Shown piece after piece: positions 22,900 to 39,164 of a stretch of 64,000 nucleotides of DNA (position 1 is its first letter; every line of letters begins with the position of its first letter). Both the position numbers and the translations under genes were made by a program. Origin of the DNA: Adineta steineri. Its lineage: Eukaryota; Rotifera; Eurotatoria; Adinetida; Adinetidae. The notes below the pieces were generated by a model that was not told the origin of the DNA, ran no database searches, and was given only the letters and a program-made list of their open reading frames with translations. The stretch covers positions 1-64,000 of the forward strand of contig CAJNOI010000074.1 in assembly GCA_905250115.1 (NCBI GenBank), in the 5' to 3' direction.

Positions 22900-23527
22900 T
22901 TTTGAATTATTTTATATCTATTATAAAATGAGATTTTATTCAAATTTCTAGAATAGAAATCTAGAAAATATATAACTAATTAATAAATACAGAAAAAGCA
23001 AATATTATCTAATAACAATTCACCAATCGATAGCTAGAAAAGTAAATGATATGACACTATCGACCTCTATTATATAACTTTAATGTCCTATTTCAGCTAA
23101 AAAACAACTCAACGTAGTCACCTATCAAATCATAAGTTAATATAACTCTGAACTATAACTTGACGCAGTGACGGATTTAGGGGGATTTTTTACAGCAAAA
23201 ATGAACGAGAAAATAGGTTCACACCACTTCGATTGGACTCAAAAAATAGATTTTAGCCAAGATCGCCCCTCCATACTCAAAAAAAATTGTCTCCCCCCTC
23301 TTCCAAAATCCTAGATCCGCCACTGACTTGAAGTGATATCATTAATGAATATATAAACGAGTCTTATTCAATACCAGAAGTGTATGCTGAACTAACATTA
23401 TTAAACATCAAATCTATGTTTATGATTGTAAAAGAATATGATAATTCTGTTTAATTTGTAACAAATTACATATCACTATTTTTATTTGAAAAATATAATT
23501 TAACATGTAAAAAGATAAAAAAACAGA
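22900..23527. other. Spacer between the two dehydrogenase genes
   Basis: Contains the upstream region of copy A, a hAT-like MITE at 23166-23325, and the 3' side of copy B. Otherwise AT-rich and featureless. Confidence 0.6.
23166..23325. mobile_element. hAT-like MITE with 8-bp target duplication (copy 2)
   Basis: Begins CAGTGACGGATTTAGG and ends AGATCCGCCACTG; flanked by ACTTGACG (23158-23165) and ACTTGAAG (23326-23333), a 7/8 target duplication. It shares its interior with copy 1 at 14008-14191 but is 24 bp shorter. Non-coding. Confidence 0.87.
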
Positions 23528-24822
23528 TCACAGTCCAACAGCTTCACAACTTAATTTCCACAAATATTCAGCCGATTCACTATTCGTACATAATGAGCTA
23601 GGTTTGGCCGGAGCACAATTCCTTAAGAAACATATACTACTTATTTATGTATACTTAATAATTAATATGAAATATACTCACTCAAAATACAAAATATATG
23701 AATCTTTCAAAGATGGTTCAACAGCACAATAGACAGTCGTACGTGCACCTGTCAATGGTGTTTTACCAAAGATAAATTTTGCAATAATTAACAACGGATA
23801 AACAATAACAAAGAGCCATGTACCGAGTGCTGGATGCAATGAATCTTGAAATGAAGTCCATATCCATCCGGGATTTAATGCAAATACATCAACACCATGA
23901 TCTATCATTAGAATACAATTCAATGGAGAGAAAAAAGTAGATATAAATTTTACCTAATAGATCTTGTTTAAGTTTGTAAGATGATAAAATCTGACATGCT
24001 TTAGATGGGCCATAAGAACCCCATATGGCATCACTTTTAAAATTAACTAATGCGGTTATTCCTTTATTTGTTGGAGGATCTATTAATTATAAGACAATAT
24101 ATGAATTACTAGATTCATTTTTCTTCTTACATTTATGTGCACTTGATGAAACATTAATAATTCGACTTGATCGACATTGCTTTAATTTATCTAATAATAG
24201 ATTTGTTAATAAAAAATGACCGAGATAATTCGTTTGCATAATTGAATTTAATCCATCTTTAGTATAAATATTCGGTGAATAAATAAGACCAGCATTACAA
24301 ATTAATACATCAAGACGATCTTCTTTTGCATTATATAATTTAGCAAATTTTCGAACAGATTCAAAAGAAGATAGATCACATTCCATTAATCGAATACTAT
24401 CTTGTTTACATTTTGTTTCCAAATGAAGTTTTGTTAATGATTGAAGACCTTTACTTATATTACGACAAGCAATAATAACACGTGCACCTAGATAAATACA
24501 AAATTATTAGGTTTATATAATTAAATAAGAACTCAAACCTCGTCGAAGAAGTTCTTTCGCAGTTTCATAACCGATACCAGCATTACCTCCAGTAATAAGC
24601 ACTGTTTTATGTCGCATAGATTTTTTACGTGTGTATAATAATCGATTGATATAGAATTTATTGTATGACCATAATATTATTACTGAAAAATAATTAGATT
24701 TAATCAAAATTTACAATTAGAAATTTCATACTTAGATAAATTATCAAACAAATAATTGTACTATATTGTTCGAGTTGGCGATAAATACTTCTAAAGAGAT
24801 TAATAATAATTGATGAATACAT
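23528..24822 (-). CDS. Short-chain dehydrogenase, retinol dehydrogenase/WWOX-like (copy B)
   Basis: Six exons, high to low: 24732..24822, 24539..24682, 24131..24487, 23954..24046, 23682..23901, 23528..23621; 332 aa. An N-terminal hydrophobic segment (STIICLIIYL...IILW) suggests membrane attachment. Motifs: TGGNAGIG, CDLSS, ICNAGLIY, NVSSSAH, YGPSK (active-site Tyr and Lys kept), LNPGWIWTS. Exons 2, 3, 5 and 6 have exactly the lengths of copy A (144, 357, 220, 94); exon 4 is 36 nt shorter, just before the catalytic Tyr, and exon 1 is diverged. The two genes therefore arose by tandem duplication; different catalytic-loop length may mean a different substrate. Confidence 0.9.
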
Positions 24823-25722
24823 CAATATTATATATTCTATTATCTAAATAGGAAAGAATTAGAATGAAATGATCTATATTTCTACATTGACAAAAAAAAC
24901 TGTAGAAGTGCTTTATTATCTATACATATATTTTGTGCATCTTTCGAAAAAACAAAGCTGTTAGAGCAATTTCAAATATGAAACATGGCCGAATTATTTT
25001 GGAATACATTTCTAACATATTATTTTACTCATGCGTTCATATAGTTCTTGAGTTTCTACTAGCAGTAGTGTTATGCAGTCGGTCGTTATTTGTTAATGAA
25101 GGTTAGTAGACGTGTCTGCCACGAGTATTCTATTACTAACTCTTATTAATTATGAGATTAATAATCAGCCGCAAAATACTCATGTTAGATTAATTAGTAA
25201 AATGTCTATGGAGAGAAGCGGAGAATGGATATAAATCTCTATTCTTAAATACCTCAACATTCACGTTTTTAGATCATGTTTCATAAAAGCAAAGAGTTAG
25301 TGCAATATGTTTCAAATTGTAATTCAATGCATAAAATATTGGTGATCAACAATCGATCTATTTGAATTTTTTTACAAATGCTCGAATCAAAAAACATTTC
25401 TCAAGCAAAATATTTCTTACAAATAAAATAAATATTAGTGAATATTATTCAAAAGAACAGCATAATATTACAATCATTTCAGATAAATTAAAGAAAACAT
25501 GTATGAATATTCAATATAACATTTATTTATTATTTATATATATATAAATATATATATATATATGTATGTTATAAAAGCTGTAATTTTAAACTTAAACATA
25601 TACACTTCATTTATCATTCATCTTTTCTTTTTCTTTTTTTTCTATAATAGAACAAAAAATCGCCATAACTATCTGAAATATTCTATATACAAAAAGATCA
25701 TCATCTTGAAAAATATAATATA
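24823..25722. other. Intergenic region
   Basis: AT-rich, with a TA-rich microsatellite near 25535-25565. It covers the upstream side of dehydrogenase copy B and the 3' flank of the CRIM1 gene. No gene supported. Confidence 0.5.
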
Positions 25723-28700
25723 TTAAACATAAATTATAGTAGGAGGTCCATTTATCATTTGATATTGTCGATGAGATTTTTCATTATCAGTACTAATTGT
25801 TTCATGATCATAATCATCATCATTACTACTTGTACTACCATGAATCATAATTGTATCATCTTCATTCCATATAATTGGTTCAAGTTCTGTATTTGATGAA
25901 CTTGTACCAGTTGTATTTGTTCCAATAATTGAATGTGATGATATACGTTCCAATGATGTTAATGGATTATTACTTGATGATGATAATATACCTTTCGTAT
26001 TATTCATATCATTTGGCATTAATATTAAATCATATTCATAAGGAGATAAATGTGATGATTTGGAATTAATTATATTTTTTTGATGAGCAAGTTTCGGCGA
26101 ACGATGATGATGTCTATTTGATATTTGATTTAATGATGATGATGAAGATCGATATTTTCCATGTAATAAAAAATAAATAAGAATAATAATAATAATAACA
26201 AGAATGATAATAAAACTAATAATTAAGAGTACAATGCTTATTGAAAAGCCAACACGGGATGAAGATATTTGAACTAAAGAGAAATACAAAAAAACAAAAA
26301 TTATAATTAAAACAAAATCAATTGAAAAATACGTTTGTCTTGATTATTGAAAAAAGATAATTGATCTCGACATATTGGACAACAATGACCAGATAATGTC
26401 ACTGTTTGCGTACAAGTTAATTGGGGACATTTAGATTGATGACAAACAATTGTTCCAAGTAAACATTCACAATGATGACATTCACTTACCTAAATATTAA
26501 AAAAAAGAAGATATATGTTACAAAATGAAATAATCGAAATTATTCATAACTAACATTCCAATGTTCACCCGAACGATATTGAATAAAATTAAAAATACAA
26601 ACAGCTACAGCAGCTGTTGGTGGAAGACAAAAAGGACAACATTGGCCTTTTTTAAGGATAGGATTTGAACATGGTAAATCTTGTTTACATGTTTGTGAAA
26701 AACATTCGATTTGTCCATTACCACCACGTGGACATAAACATGATTGACAATCATTATTTGTCCATAATTCACCAGCATTTTTTATCATACCATTATCAAG
26801 TATACATACATCGTCATCAATATTTAATTTATTATCAATTATTGATAATGATTCAGATGATGGTGGACAAATTGGACAACATAATGATGAATCATAAATA
26901 GGAGATGAACAAGAAAGTGGTGGACATAATGAGATACTACAAAATGCAATGTTATGTAAACACATACATTTTGTACATTTGTCAAATTCAAGTTCTTCAC
27001 CAGTTACATATTGACTGGCGTAACATACTTGAGATGATGGAGTTGGTTCTGGTAATAGACCGGGATCTTAAAAAAAAAAAAATAATATTTTTAAATTTTA
27101 TAAAAACAAGATTTCAAACCTGGACATGAAGGACAACATCGATTTGGTAAGAATATAGGTTGTGAACATTTCGGTGCTGGACATGATATAAGTGCACATA
27201 ATTGTTCACCTTTATGACATAAACATTGTCGACAACCATCAAACCATATTTCACCATTTGAATAAGAAAATAAACCCGATTGACATTGTCGAGGCCATGA
27301 ATGTACGATAAGAGCTGTAGTTGAAGTTACATTACTTTTACAAACACATATTGGACATCCAACTTCATTTTTTTTTTAAACCATAAGTACAATTTTTTGT
27401 ACAACTTAATTGTGGGCATGGATTACAGGCACAATAAGAACAACCTGTTTGTTCATTTATTGAATAACTATATGGACAATGTTTATCACAATGTAATTCG
27501 CCACAATTTAAACCAGGTGGTGATGAACATAAACAATATTGTTTAGATACTTTTTCAAATTTAATTGTACATAATGGTGTTGGACATGACATAGTTGAAC
27601 AAGCACATTGGAAACAACCATGTTCATCTTTAGTTAAACCATGTTCACAAACAAGTAAACAATTATCTAATTTTGGACATTTATAAATTGATGTTTTTGA
27701 TATAGGTTGAATGATAGAAAGATTTTTTTCAAAATTATTTTGATCTTCATAATCACATACCGGACAACAAACATTAGCAATTTGACGTGGATTTTCACAT
27801 GGTGGAGCTATACATCCTTCAGCTAAACAACGTGATCGACCATTTTCACACCAACATCGCATACAACCATCGGATTCAATCCAAGTAGAATTCATATGTT
27901 GAACATTTAGACGATCATTTAAACAACCTAATTATATAATGTTTTTATGAGAAAAAATAATACTTTTTCATAACTAACCTCCACATTTTGGACAACATTC
28001 ATTTTCTGGCTTATACATATATCCACAATGTGTATAGGTTGGACATTGTATCATAGCACAATCAACACGTCCAGCACGACAAGTACATGTTGTACATTGA
28101 TCAATTGACCATGTTTCATTCTCATTATAAATTTTTTTATCATGATAACATTGTTCCGAATCTTGATTGAATAAAACAAACAAATCAAACTAATGATTAT
28201 TATTGTCTATATATTCCCCTAATCTCACCTACTCGTAATGCAATTAAATTTATCACAACATTGTCCTGGAATATATGGGCTGCCTATACGATATATTTGC
28301 ATAATAGAATTTTCTCCACATATAGTTTTTGGACAAGATGAGCATATACATTGACCTCGTGGTTCACAACAAATTGATGAAATATTAGTTTTTGAAAGAG
28401 TCAATGATGATGTTCCTAATAGAGACGTATGATCTTCAATAAAATGACTATCCGATGGACAACTTGATGAATTTATCGGTGCAGTATTACAAATAATCTT
28501 TGAACAATCAATTGAGTCTTTGGCTAAAAAAATAAATTTCATATTTAGATAAGATAATCTTAATAAATGTTAGTATTTTCTTATCAATATTAATGCTACA
28601 TTACTTAAATTACAAGCGACATTTTAATAGTTGTTGTGTCTATCTATGATATAATAAATCATTCTTAGCATAATATTTTTATTCGATTTCTATTTATATA

Positions 28701-29507
28701 TTTTCAGATCGATACATTTATTCTAGGATAACTGTTTACTCCGGATCATTTAGATCGCAAGGTTTACTATGGTAAATAAATATCTTGTACCATAAACAAA
28801 CTGGGTAATAGAAGATTCTTTATGGTTAATTACATTTCTATAATAACAAATTAAAAAAAAAAGTTTCTTTTACCATCACTAGTCTTCAAAGAACTTAATT
28901 CGTGTTCCTGTTGAAATATTGATTGATTTTGGCAATTATCTCTTGTATCATAATTAAGATTTTTATCGCATGGTATACGTCTATTTATACATTCACAAGT
29001 TTTCTCATTATTTTTAATAACTGATAAACATTGAAATTTTACACATGCTAAAAAGATAAAATAATAAAAATTTTCGTTTTTTTATGAAAATCATATAAAT
29101 TAACCTTTAACACATATTCCAGTTTGTTCATGAAGATTTTTTACTGTTGTTATTGTTTTATTTGATTTATAACAAACTAAATCTTGTTCACATATACCAT
29201 AAACATTGAATCTTCCGCCACATATATCTTTTTCCCTTCGAAGACATACAGTACAACAATCACAATGATCACGTATTAATTTTGTACAATTTTTATTTAA
29301 TAAAGCATATTGATAACAATAATCAGTAATACAAGATTCATGACATTCAGTTTGATAACCAGATAATGCTGTTGATTGAATAGGTACAACAATTAATTTT
29401 AATTGTTCATGATGATGTTCATCGGAATTTTCACTTGTTATAGCACCAAATAGAAACGTCCAAAATATAATAGTAATAATAATGAGCAGAGAACGCCCGA
29501 TGAGCAT
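25723..29507 (-). CDS. CRIM1: CRIM1-like cysteine-rich transmembrane protein
   Basis: Exons high to low: 29105..29507, 28874..29047, 28233..28523, 27979..28161, 27120..27927, 26555..27066, 26333..26489, 25723..26273; about 1025 aa after allowing for one extra A. Order: signal peptide (LLIIITIIFWTFLFGA), IGFBP-like Cys-rich module (CDCCTVC...CEQDLVC), VWC modules (CTTCTCRAGRVDC...CCPKC; CMRCWC...CCPVC), antistasin-like repeats (C-x-HGLTKDEHGCFQCAC, INEQTGCSYCAC), further VWC modules ending CCPSC, CCPIC, CCPFC, CCPIC, then a membrane span (VGFSISIVLLIISFIIILV) near residue 850 and a ~150-residue tail. This is the CRIM1 architecture, and vertebrate CRIM1 has a similar length. CRIM1 tethers BMP-type ligands at the surface. 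A poly-A run at 27368-27377 shifts the frame in exon 5. Confidence 0.88.
27368..27377 (-). other. Homopolymer frameshift in CRIM1 exon 5
   Basis: Ten A residues (minus strand) end the frame with TGA after YGLKKK. With nine A the frame continues KNEVGCPICVC, completing an antistasin repeat, and the exon length then fits the phase of the next exon. An assembly or sequencing indel is the simplest reading. Confidence 0.85.
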
Positions 29508-32500
29508 TACTGCTCGACTGTTAAATGCATAGCCATTTTCAGACTAATTTAAATGATGTTGATGGACGACTTGTTTGCTGATACCATTGAAGCATTCCAA
29601 TAAAATTCGGCCTAAAATAAATAAATGAATTACTTTTATCCTTCACATTAAAAGTTAAATCAATAATAACATCATTTCTTTACAGTTTTCCTGTTTCAAT
29701 AATATGTTGTTGGTACTTAAAAAAATATTTTTTCTCTCTTTATTTTAATACGAGAATAACAAGTTGTTTTTCAGATGACTTTATGCATACATTGATCAAG
29801 ACTATTAATATCCTTCAAAAAAACGTAACTTAACCTACACTTTTCTTTTTTATCCGTTTAAATATAAAAACAAAAAAAAAAAGAAACCACCAAATCTCTA
29901 AGTTACTAAGAAGTACACACGAAAAAACTGATTTTTTTATAGTGAAAAACCTGTGTCTGAAGGGTATTTATTGTATTTTAAAGATGTCATAAATGCTTAT
30001 TCATATATATAGTATGTTTTCGAGTGAGTCAAAGAAAGAAACAAAAAGATTGATGGTATGTTATAATAAATATTTCTTGACTAACTTTGCCTCTTCCTTT
30101 CTTCTTTTTTTTTCTTTTTACTAAAGAAAGAAAATGCATAGATTAACATTTTTCTATTTGTCTTTTCAGTAATTATAAAGAACGAAATAAATAATCTTTC
30201 GTTCTTTGATAAAATAGGTGGGATGTCTTAAAAAATCAAGTAAGAAAGAAAAAAGGTGGGCGATCATCTCATCTACACATAACTGCCATACCAGGCATAT
30301 ATATGTTCGTCTGTTTTTTTTTGCTAGTATGCATGCATATGTTGTATGTTTGACTAATAACAACAATAGATGGTACTTCATTTATTATCTTGTATTTCAA
30401 GATAGATAGTGACAAAAACAAGAGAATACCACATAGAATAAATAGTCAACGATAACAACAATAACAACATCTGATTAAGCTTTAAATATTCATGGTCGTT
30501 AATTTAATAGATAATTTATTATAAATTTCATCTAAGTAATGGGTGATTTCAAAAAAAATAATAATGAAAATACATACGTGTATTTTGCGTATGAAAAATA
30601 GTATAATTGTTATTTTTTGTTTTTCTATAAGTGGAGTATAAAAATTTATATGCGAAATAACGAATGATTTTTCGAGTCGAAAAAGAAAAACGACAACATG
30701 GTGAGATATTAAAAAGGGTACATGACGAAATAAACTTATTTTAAAAATACGCAGTTTACTATATTATAAATAGAAATAGTCATCAACGAAGTCTTACCGG
30801 TTAAGCAATACTCATAAAAGCATTACATTTTCGCTTGCTATTCATATGAAGAAAAAAAAAACCAAATATGATAATAAGAAAAAAAATAAAGCATATGGTT
30901 CCAATCGAAAAAACGTTCCGGTTCACTAAATAAAATGACAGATTCAATAGAAATAAATATTTTGAATCAATATCATTGTGCTTAGCTGGATTTAGTAAGA
31001 AGAAAAAAAAACATATGATAGGTAACGATCAGCGTCGTTTATTATAAAACATAATGAAAAGAAAACAGGTGTTTGTTTTAGTGATTGAAAATATTATTTT
31101 TCTTCGTACAAAAAAAACAAAATTCATATTTATTATTACACATTAATATCTTATAATTATTCTCCAGGGATATGGGCACGTGTTTTAACCGTTAAACGCA
31201 TATAAATATATTAATAGGTAAAACATAGATACATTCTAACCGTTTTTTCTAATCAATACATATGAAGAAATATGTCATACTAATAATAATAATAATAAAA
31301 TAAGAAGAAAGATAATTGTTTGAAAAAATGTGGCAACAATGATTGCGAGCTATCTCCGAAGTAGGCGAAGATTCTCTCACCCATTAGAGCCTAAATTATA
31401 CTTTTCTTCCACTTGACGACTATTTCTGTCATAGATAAAATTTATCGAATCAGAAACGGTGCTTTTGGGAAGATTCGAACAAGGACATATCAACATATGA
31501 AGCCATTCGACTAGAATATATTCTCATTAGAAATAACAAAATCAATAGGAATTCAAGGTTTGTTCCCACATATGTTCTACATATTCGACAAAAAATGTTA
31601 ACAAGAATTACTTTCTATTCTCTTTATCTTACCATTTAATTCATCGAATCAGATATTCCAAGTGCAAAAAAATAACCATCAAATAATTATTTCATTTTGC
31701 GGTTATTACGACTATATTTTGATAGAATCACTATTGCGGGGGGATTTTTTTTCTCTCTCGCTCTCTTTTATATGCGTGTATCTACTTGTCAATTTTTCTT
31801 TTTTTGCTTGAAAATATCGCATAGACTATTAATATATGATCGTATAGAAGAAAAAAAAAAGATATCATCTTTCTCTACGAAAAAAAAAAATTCGATATTC
31901 ACCTTTTAATTTTCTTTTCTTAAGTGAATAACGAATGTTTTCAAGGCAACAGCTGTACATTACCATTAACGATTTATTTTACAGGAATAATATCATTGAC
32001 TGATATAATATTCTCGTCCCTCCTCTTTTCCCTTGTGTATATATCATCAAGTATAACTAAACAAACCTGTTTGCTTTATGTAGCATTCGTTGTTGACTGA
32101 GTGCAACCATCATGGATAGCGATGGCCTCGAGACGTTCGTGTCTTTTATTGATAATAGTAGCGATGATGGAATCAAGCGAAGAGTGATAATAGTTGAAGG
32201 CTGTAAAATATGACTCATCAGATAAAAGTATTAATGCTAATGTTATTTTACACAGCTGGAATGTTTCCTATTTGTAGAACGAGTTAAAAGGAGAATATAT
32301 AAGCATAAGAACGCTAAGTTAAAGGACAGATATATCTAAAATAAAAAAGAATAATAATATATATGCAATACTTTCCCATTATTTGATCAATAGAATAGTA
32401 TCAGAAGAAAATGCTGAATTATCTTATTATACTGTAAATCAGTCACTCAAGGTCAATTGAAATGGATTCTGTTTTTTTTTTGGTTTGTTAAATCATTTTG

Positions 32501-32791
32501 AAAATAAATATCATAACTTAGTTTAAATGAATTCTATCGAAGTATATAAGATAAGACTTGCATATTAATATAACCATGAATTTGATAATGTCTTGAAATT
32601 TGATGAGAAAGATTATTTTCTTAAATACATCAGTCATACATAAATGTTTATTGATTTTTTCATTCTTTTTTTATCTCAAATCATTACATAAAAAAATCAT
32701 CATTCATGTGAAGATAGTAACACTAAAAATTCACACTAGTGGGAGTGTATACAACTAGAAGAGAATAAATGTTTTAAATGTTCTGCTTGCG
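29508..32791. other. Gene-poor 3.3-kb interval
   Basis: Upstream region of CRIM1 followed by AT-rich sequence with many A/T runs. Short reading frames are not supported by composition or similarity. A TTCGAA-containing segment near 31470 superficially resembles a tRNA T-loop but does not fold. Nothing else recognised. Confidence 0.55.
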
Positions 32792-33025
32792 TTAATGCTG
32801 AGCATAATGTTCATAACCTTGTCCATCACGGACTTGTATTCCACCTGAACCACCTGATGAAACAAGTTTTTCAACACCTGTATCTTCATGTGAACTTGCT
32901 CGTCGACCAGTTTCTGTATCGGCTTTTTTTGAACCGGTATCAACACCATCAGAAGGGCTTTGTTTACCTTCAATTGAACCTTTATTATTAATAGATGAAT
33001 CTTTCGTTTCGTTAGTAGACGACAT
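32792..33025 (-). CDS. Small disordered hydrophilic protein
   Basis: Uninterrupted 77-aa frame beginning MSSTNETKDSS. It is rich in Ser, Gly, Asp, Glu and Lys, lacks Trp and hydrophobic stretches, and ends with a Gly/Tyr-containing segment (SGGSGGIQVRDGQGYEHY). Composition differs from the random AT-rich frames nearby, which favours a real gene. Likely intrinsically disordered; no family recognised. It stands alone between a 3.3-kb empty interval and the CRT-like gene. Confidence 0.5.
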   Translation of the reverse strand: MSSTNETKDSSINNKGSIEGKQSPSDGVDTGSKKADTETGRRASSHEDTGVEKLVSSGGSGGIQVRDGQGYEHYAQH

Positions 33026-34008
33026 AGTTTTGTTTTAAATATTCGATGAAATATAACAAATAAGTAAATGACAATTAAATCAACGACGAAATATGTTTTT
33101 GTCTCGATTTCTTATCCAATACAATAGTTACCACTTGGTAGCCTCCTTTCATATACGACTACAAGGGCGGCATTAACCAATCATAGAACAATGAACAGCT
33201 GTGGTTATTGTTTATAGGTTTATTGTATAAAAAAGATGTTTTGATTAAAATAAATAACAAATTATTTTTTTTAATTTTGTATCTATTCATCGATAAAAGA
33301 GTATTTTTAAGACCTTAAAAAAACTCAATATCATTCAGTAGTCTTTTAACAATGGTTTAGTATTTTTGAAATAGTTCGATATTGAAATACGAATCTTGAG
33401 GGTGGGTGTGGGTGTTTTAAAATCTTAGTAGCTAATTTCATTCTGATGTATTAGATTCATTATCTAAGAAGGTTTTTTAATGATACGATTTTTATCTAGA
33501 ATCATACGTGACAGTATAAGTCGATATCGTAAAAAGAACTATCATTCGATATTCATATATACTGATGAGTTAACTAAAAAATTCTGTACGTTATAAAGTA
33601 CGTTAAATTGTTTTATTTTTAAACAAGAATGTAAATATCAATATTAGAGGTTGAATATTCAACAGAAATAGCTGGTCTGTATTACTGGTTCGGGTTTTTA
33701 AAGTTGAGTTGTCTGTTCAAAGTTTGTTTTTCAAAGAGAATGCATCTCAATAACAAAACAGATATTGTTAGTATTCGGAAATGTGATTGATAGAAATCGA
33801 TAAAAGTCTACAAGACAGTTCTTTAGATTCAATTTAAAATAGAGCCTATTGATCTCTAAAAAAATGAGTATTAAATTCAATACTCTTCTGTCAAATGGAT
33901 ACTCATATATCACACAATATTTGTAAACAATAGAACAATAAATTTTAGTTATTATTAACTATTTAAATCATCGATTTTTTATTTTTATTTATATAAAAAA
34001 AAATTAAT
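33026..34008. other. Intergenic region
   Basis: AT-rich, no gene or repeat identified. It holds the probable promoter of the 77-aa gene and the 3' flank of the transporter. Confidence 0.5.
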
Positions 34009-35238
34009 CTACCAAAACAATTCTACAGGATGTTCATCGATAAAATGATCGTTTTCCTCTGTTTTTCTATCTGTTCCTCCACCTCGATAGAAAAACATTC
34101 CAATTAAAATAATTGGTAAAGCACCAAGACTAAATCCAATATCCCAACCAGTCATATCTCCTACACCAGCCCATTTATTAATTGCAGGAAAAATAAACCA
34201 AAATGATGTTGATATTAATGGTGAAATCGATGATAAAATTGATAACCAATTTGCAGATACATGATCAGTAAGAAATGTACTTGTTATATATGTTCCTAAA
34301 TATGATATAATAAATAAAGCACCTGTACCACCTGCATAATTACAACGATTATCACTACCAAGACTACTATCATTAAAAAAACATTTAAAACCCTTTGAAA
34401 ATGAACTCCAAAATGACGTAATATCTTTTGATGTACCAAAATTTGGTACTAAATCAAGTGCAAAACATAATGCAATTGTAGCAAATTGAAATGTTGATTC
34501 AACAGCTTGAAAATACATAACTGAAAATCTTGTAATTGTTCTTTGATTTTCTCTTGCTTCTTGAGTATATTTCATTTGTAATTGTTCTTGAATAATATTC
34601 ATTAAAGCACCAGGTATACATCCGAATATAAATATAAATGGCCAATACCAACCATCTTTTAATTCTGTTTGTGTTGTACCATCATGCATACGTTTAAATG
34701 TTGGTATAAGACTAAATGCAATACCAACTAATACAACAGATACACTTAATATATGACGCCAATGATATGTTTTCGGTAAAAGTATTTTTGAAAAAATAAA
34801 TGTAAATGGAATTATTATCTGAATAAGAATTGATGATAATGCTGGTGGTACACGACTACCATGTGAGCTAAATACGATTAAAAAACCATTAGCAGCATCA
34901 AAAACACCAACTAAAAGCATGAATTTTATCCAACGAAATGCAACCATTGAACGTGTTATTTGTTTTTTAAAACCAAACCATACTGATAATAAACTGAATA
35001 CTATTGTAAATGAAAGTGAACAAAAGAAAAGAACAAAATATACTCCTGTAAGTCCATTAAAACTTCCAAGAAATAATACTAAACCAATTGATTGTCCACT
35101 AGCAAATAGAACATTAATTATTGACATAAAAATAGCAACAGCAGCAAAGCGAACATGCCATCTACGCCAAATTGTAAAACCAGGGTGATACGATTTTTTA
35201 TTAGAGTGAAGTAAAGAAGTTTGCTCGTCGTTTATCAT
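34009..35238 (-). CDS. CRT-like (chloroquine-resistance-transporter family) membrane transporter
   Basis: Intronless 409-aa protein with about ten hydrophobic spans, e.g. FAAVAIFMSIINVLFA, VYFVLFFCSLSFTIVF, ILSVSVVLVGIAFSLI, WPFIFIFGCIPGALMNI, LFIISYLGTYITSTFL, GFSLGALPIILIGMFF. The segment KFMLLVGVFDAANGFLIVFS with R-x-P-x-x-L and QIIIPFTFIFS resembles the CRT-like branch of the drug/metabolite transporter superfamily. The N-terminal EQTSLL fits the acidic dileucine signal that sends proteins to lysosomes, where CRT-type proteins move amino acids, peptides or drugs. Family call is from motifs only. Lack of introns is unusual beside intron-rich neighbours and could reflect retroposition or transfer. 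Confidence 0.72.
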   Translation of the reverse strand: MINDEQTSLLHSNKKSYHPGFTIWRRWHVRFAAVAIFMSIINVLFASGQSIGLVLFLGSFNGLTGVYFVLFFCSLSFTIVFSLLSVWFGFKKQITRSMVAFRWIKFMLLVGVFDAANGFLIVFSSHGSRVPPALSSILIQIIIPFTFIFSKILLPKTYHWRHILSVSVVLVGIAFSLIPTFKRMHDGTTQTELKDGWYWPFIFIFGCIPGALMNIIQEQLQMKYTQEARENQRTITRFSVMYFQAVESTFQFATIALCFALDLVPNFGTSKDITSFWSSFSKGFKCFFNDSSLGSDNRCNYAGGTGALFIISYLGTYITSTFLTDHVSANWLSILSSISPLISTSFWFIFPAINKWAGVGDMTGWDIGFSLGALPIILIGMFFYRGGGTDRKTEENDHFIDEHPVELFW

Positions 35239-35753
35239 TTTTTGATATGTATGTCATCTCATCGGATGAACTCATCTATTTATATTTTTTAGAATAAACA
35301 TGAAGTCATGATGACGAATTCAGATGTTTTAATTCTTCATGACATATACAGAATTTTATGTTCTATCATTATGATAATAGTAGTCTCTCGTTTCATATAT
35401 TCTGTATTATCTTATCTGTTTTTGTGTTTTTACAGTAAAGATGACAACAAGTGCATTATTGACCGATTTCAATTTATATAGAAGGTTATTTTAAGTAGGT
35501 CAGAGTTTACTTTTTTTTTGTTCGATATTAAAATATTGTTCAGGAATATATATGAACTGAATAGAAATGAAAAACGTTAAAATTTTTAGTTTTATTTTTT
35601 AGCCTTGATTATATATATTTCAAGTATAATAAGTTGTTCGAAAACATCACCTAAATAAAAACAATATAACAGCAAAGAAAAAACAATGTGTACATTGATC
35701 ACTGTACATTGATCTCGTACTGCGTGAATAAAATAAGCAAAAAAAAAAGATTT
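35239..35753. other. Intergenic region
   Basis: AT-rich spacer between the transporter start and the RtcB stop. No feature seen. Confidence 0.5.
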
Positions 35754-38792
<3,039 letters not shown>

Positions 38793-39164
38793 AATAAATC
38801 AATTAAGGAATTTTAGTTAAGAAATCCAAACGATTAGTCTTACGAAATGAATAAAATAAATAGAGTTACTTGCTTGTCCATACTTTTTTTTTCTATTGAT
38901 GATAACAACCAATTCAAAGATTTGACTACGAAAGAGTCCGCTAGCTTGTTGTCGAAAAAAAATGTTATACGATATTAAATTTTTCAAAAGAAAACCATCT
39001 CATACGTATTATATCGAATAGAGTATCCATGTAAATCTCGATTCGAGACAAGCATCAAACTCAAACATGTTATTTTCTCGTTTACTTTAAATTTATATAT
39101 TAAATAATCAAAAAACTTGGAAAATTCATGCACTGTATAACACACAAAAAAAAAAGAAAAAAGA
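38793..39164. other. RtcB upstream / NCAPH downstream spacer
   Basis: AT-rich 372-bp spacer between two minus-strand genes; no element recognised. Confidence 0.5.

Noticed and set aside
31340-31500. tRNA-like segment with GTTCGAATC on the minus strand
   Set aside because: The T-stem does not pair and no acceptor or anticodon stem could be placed.
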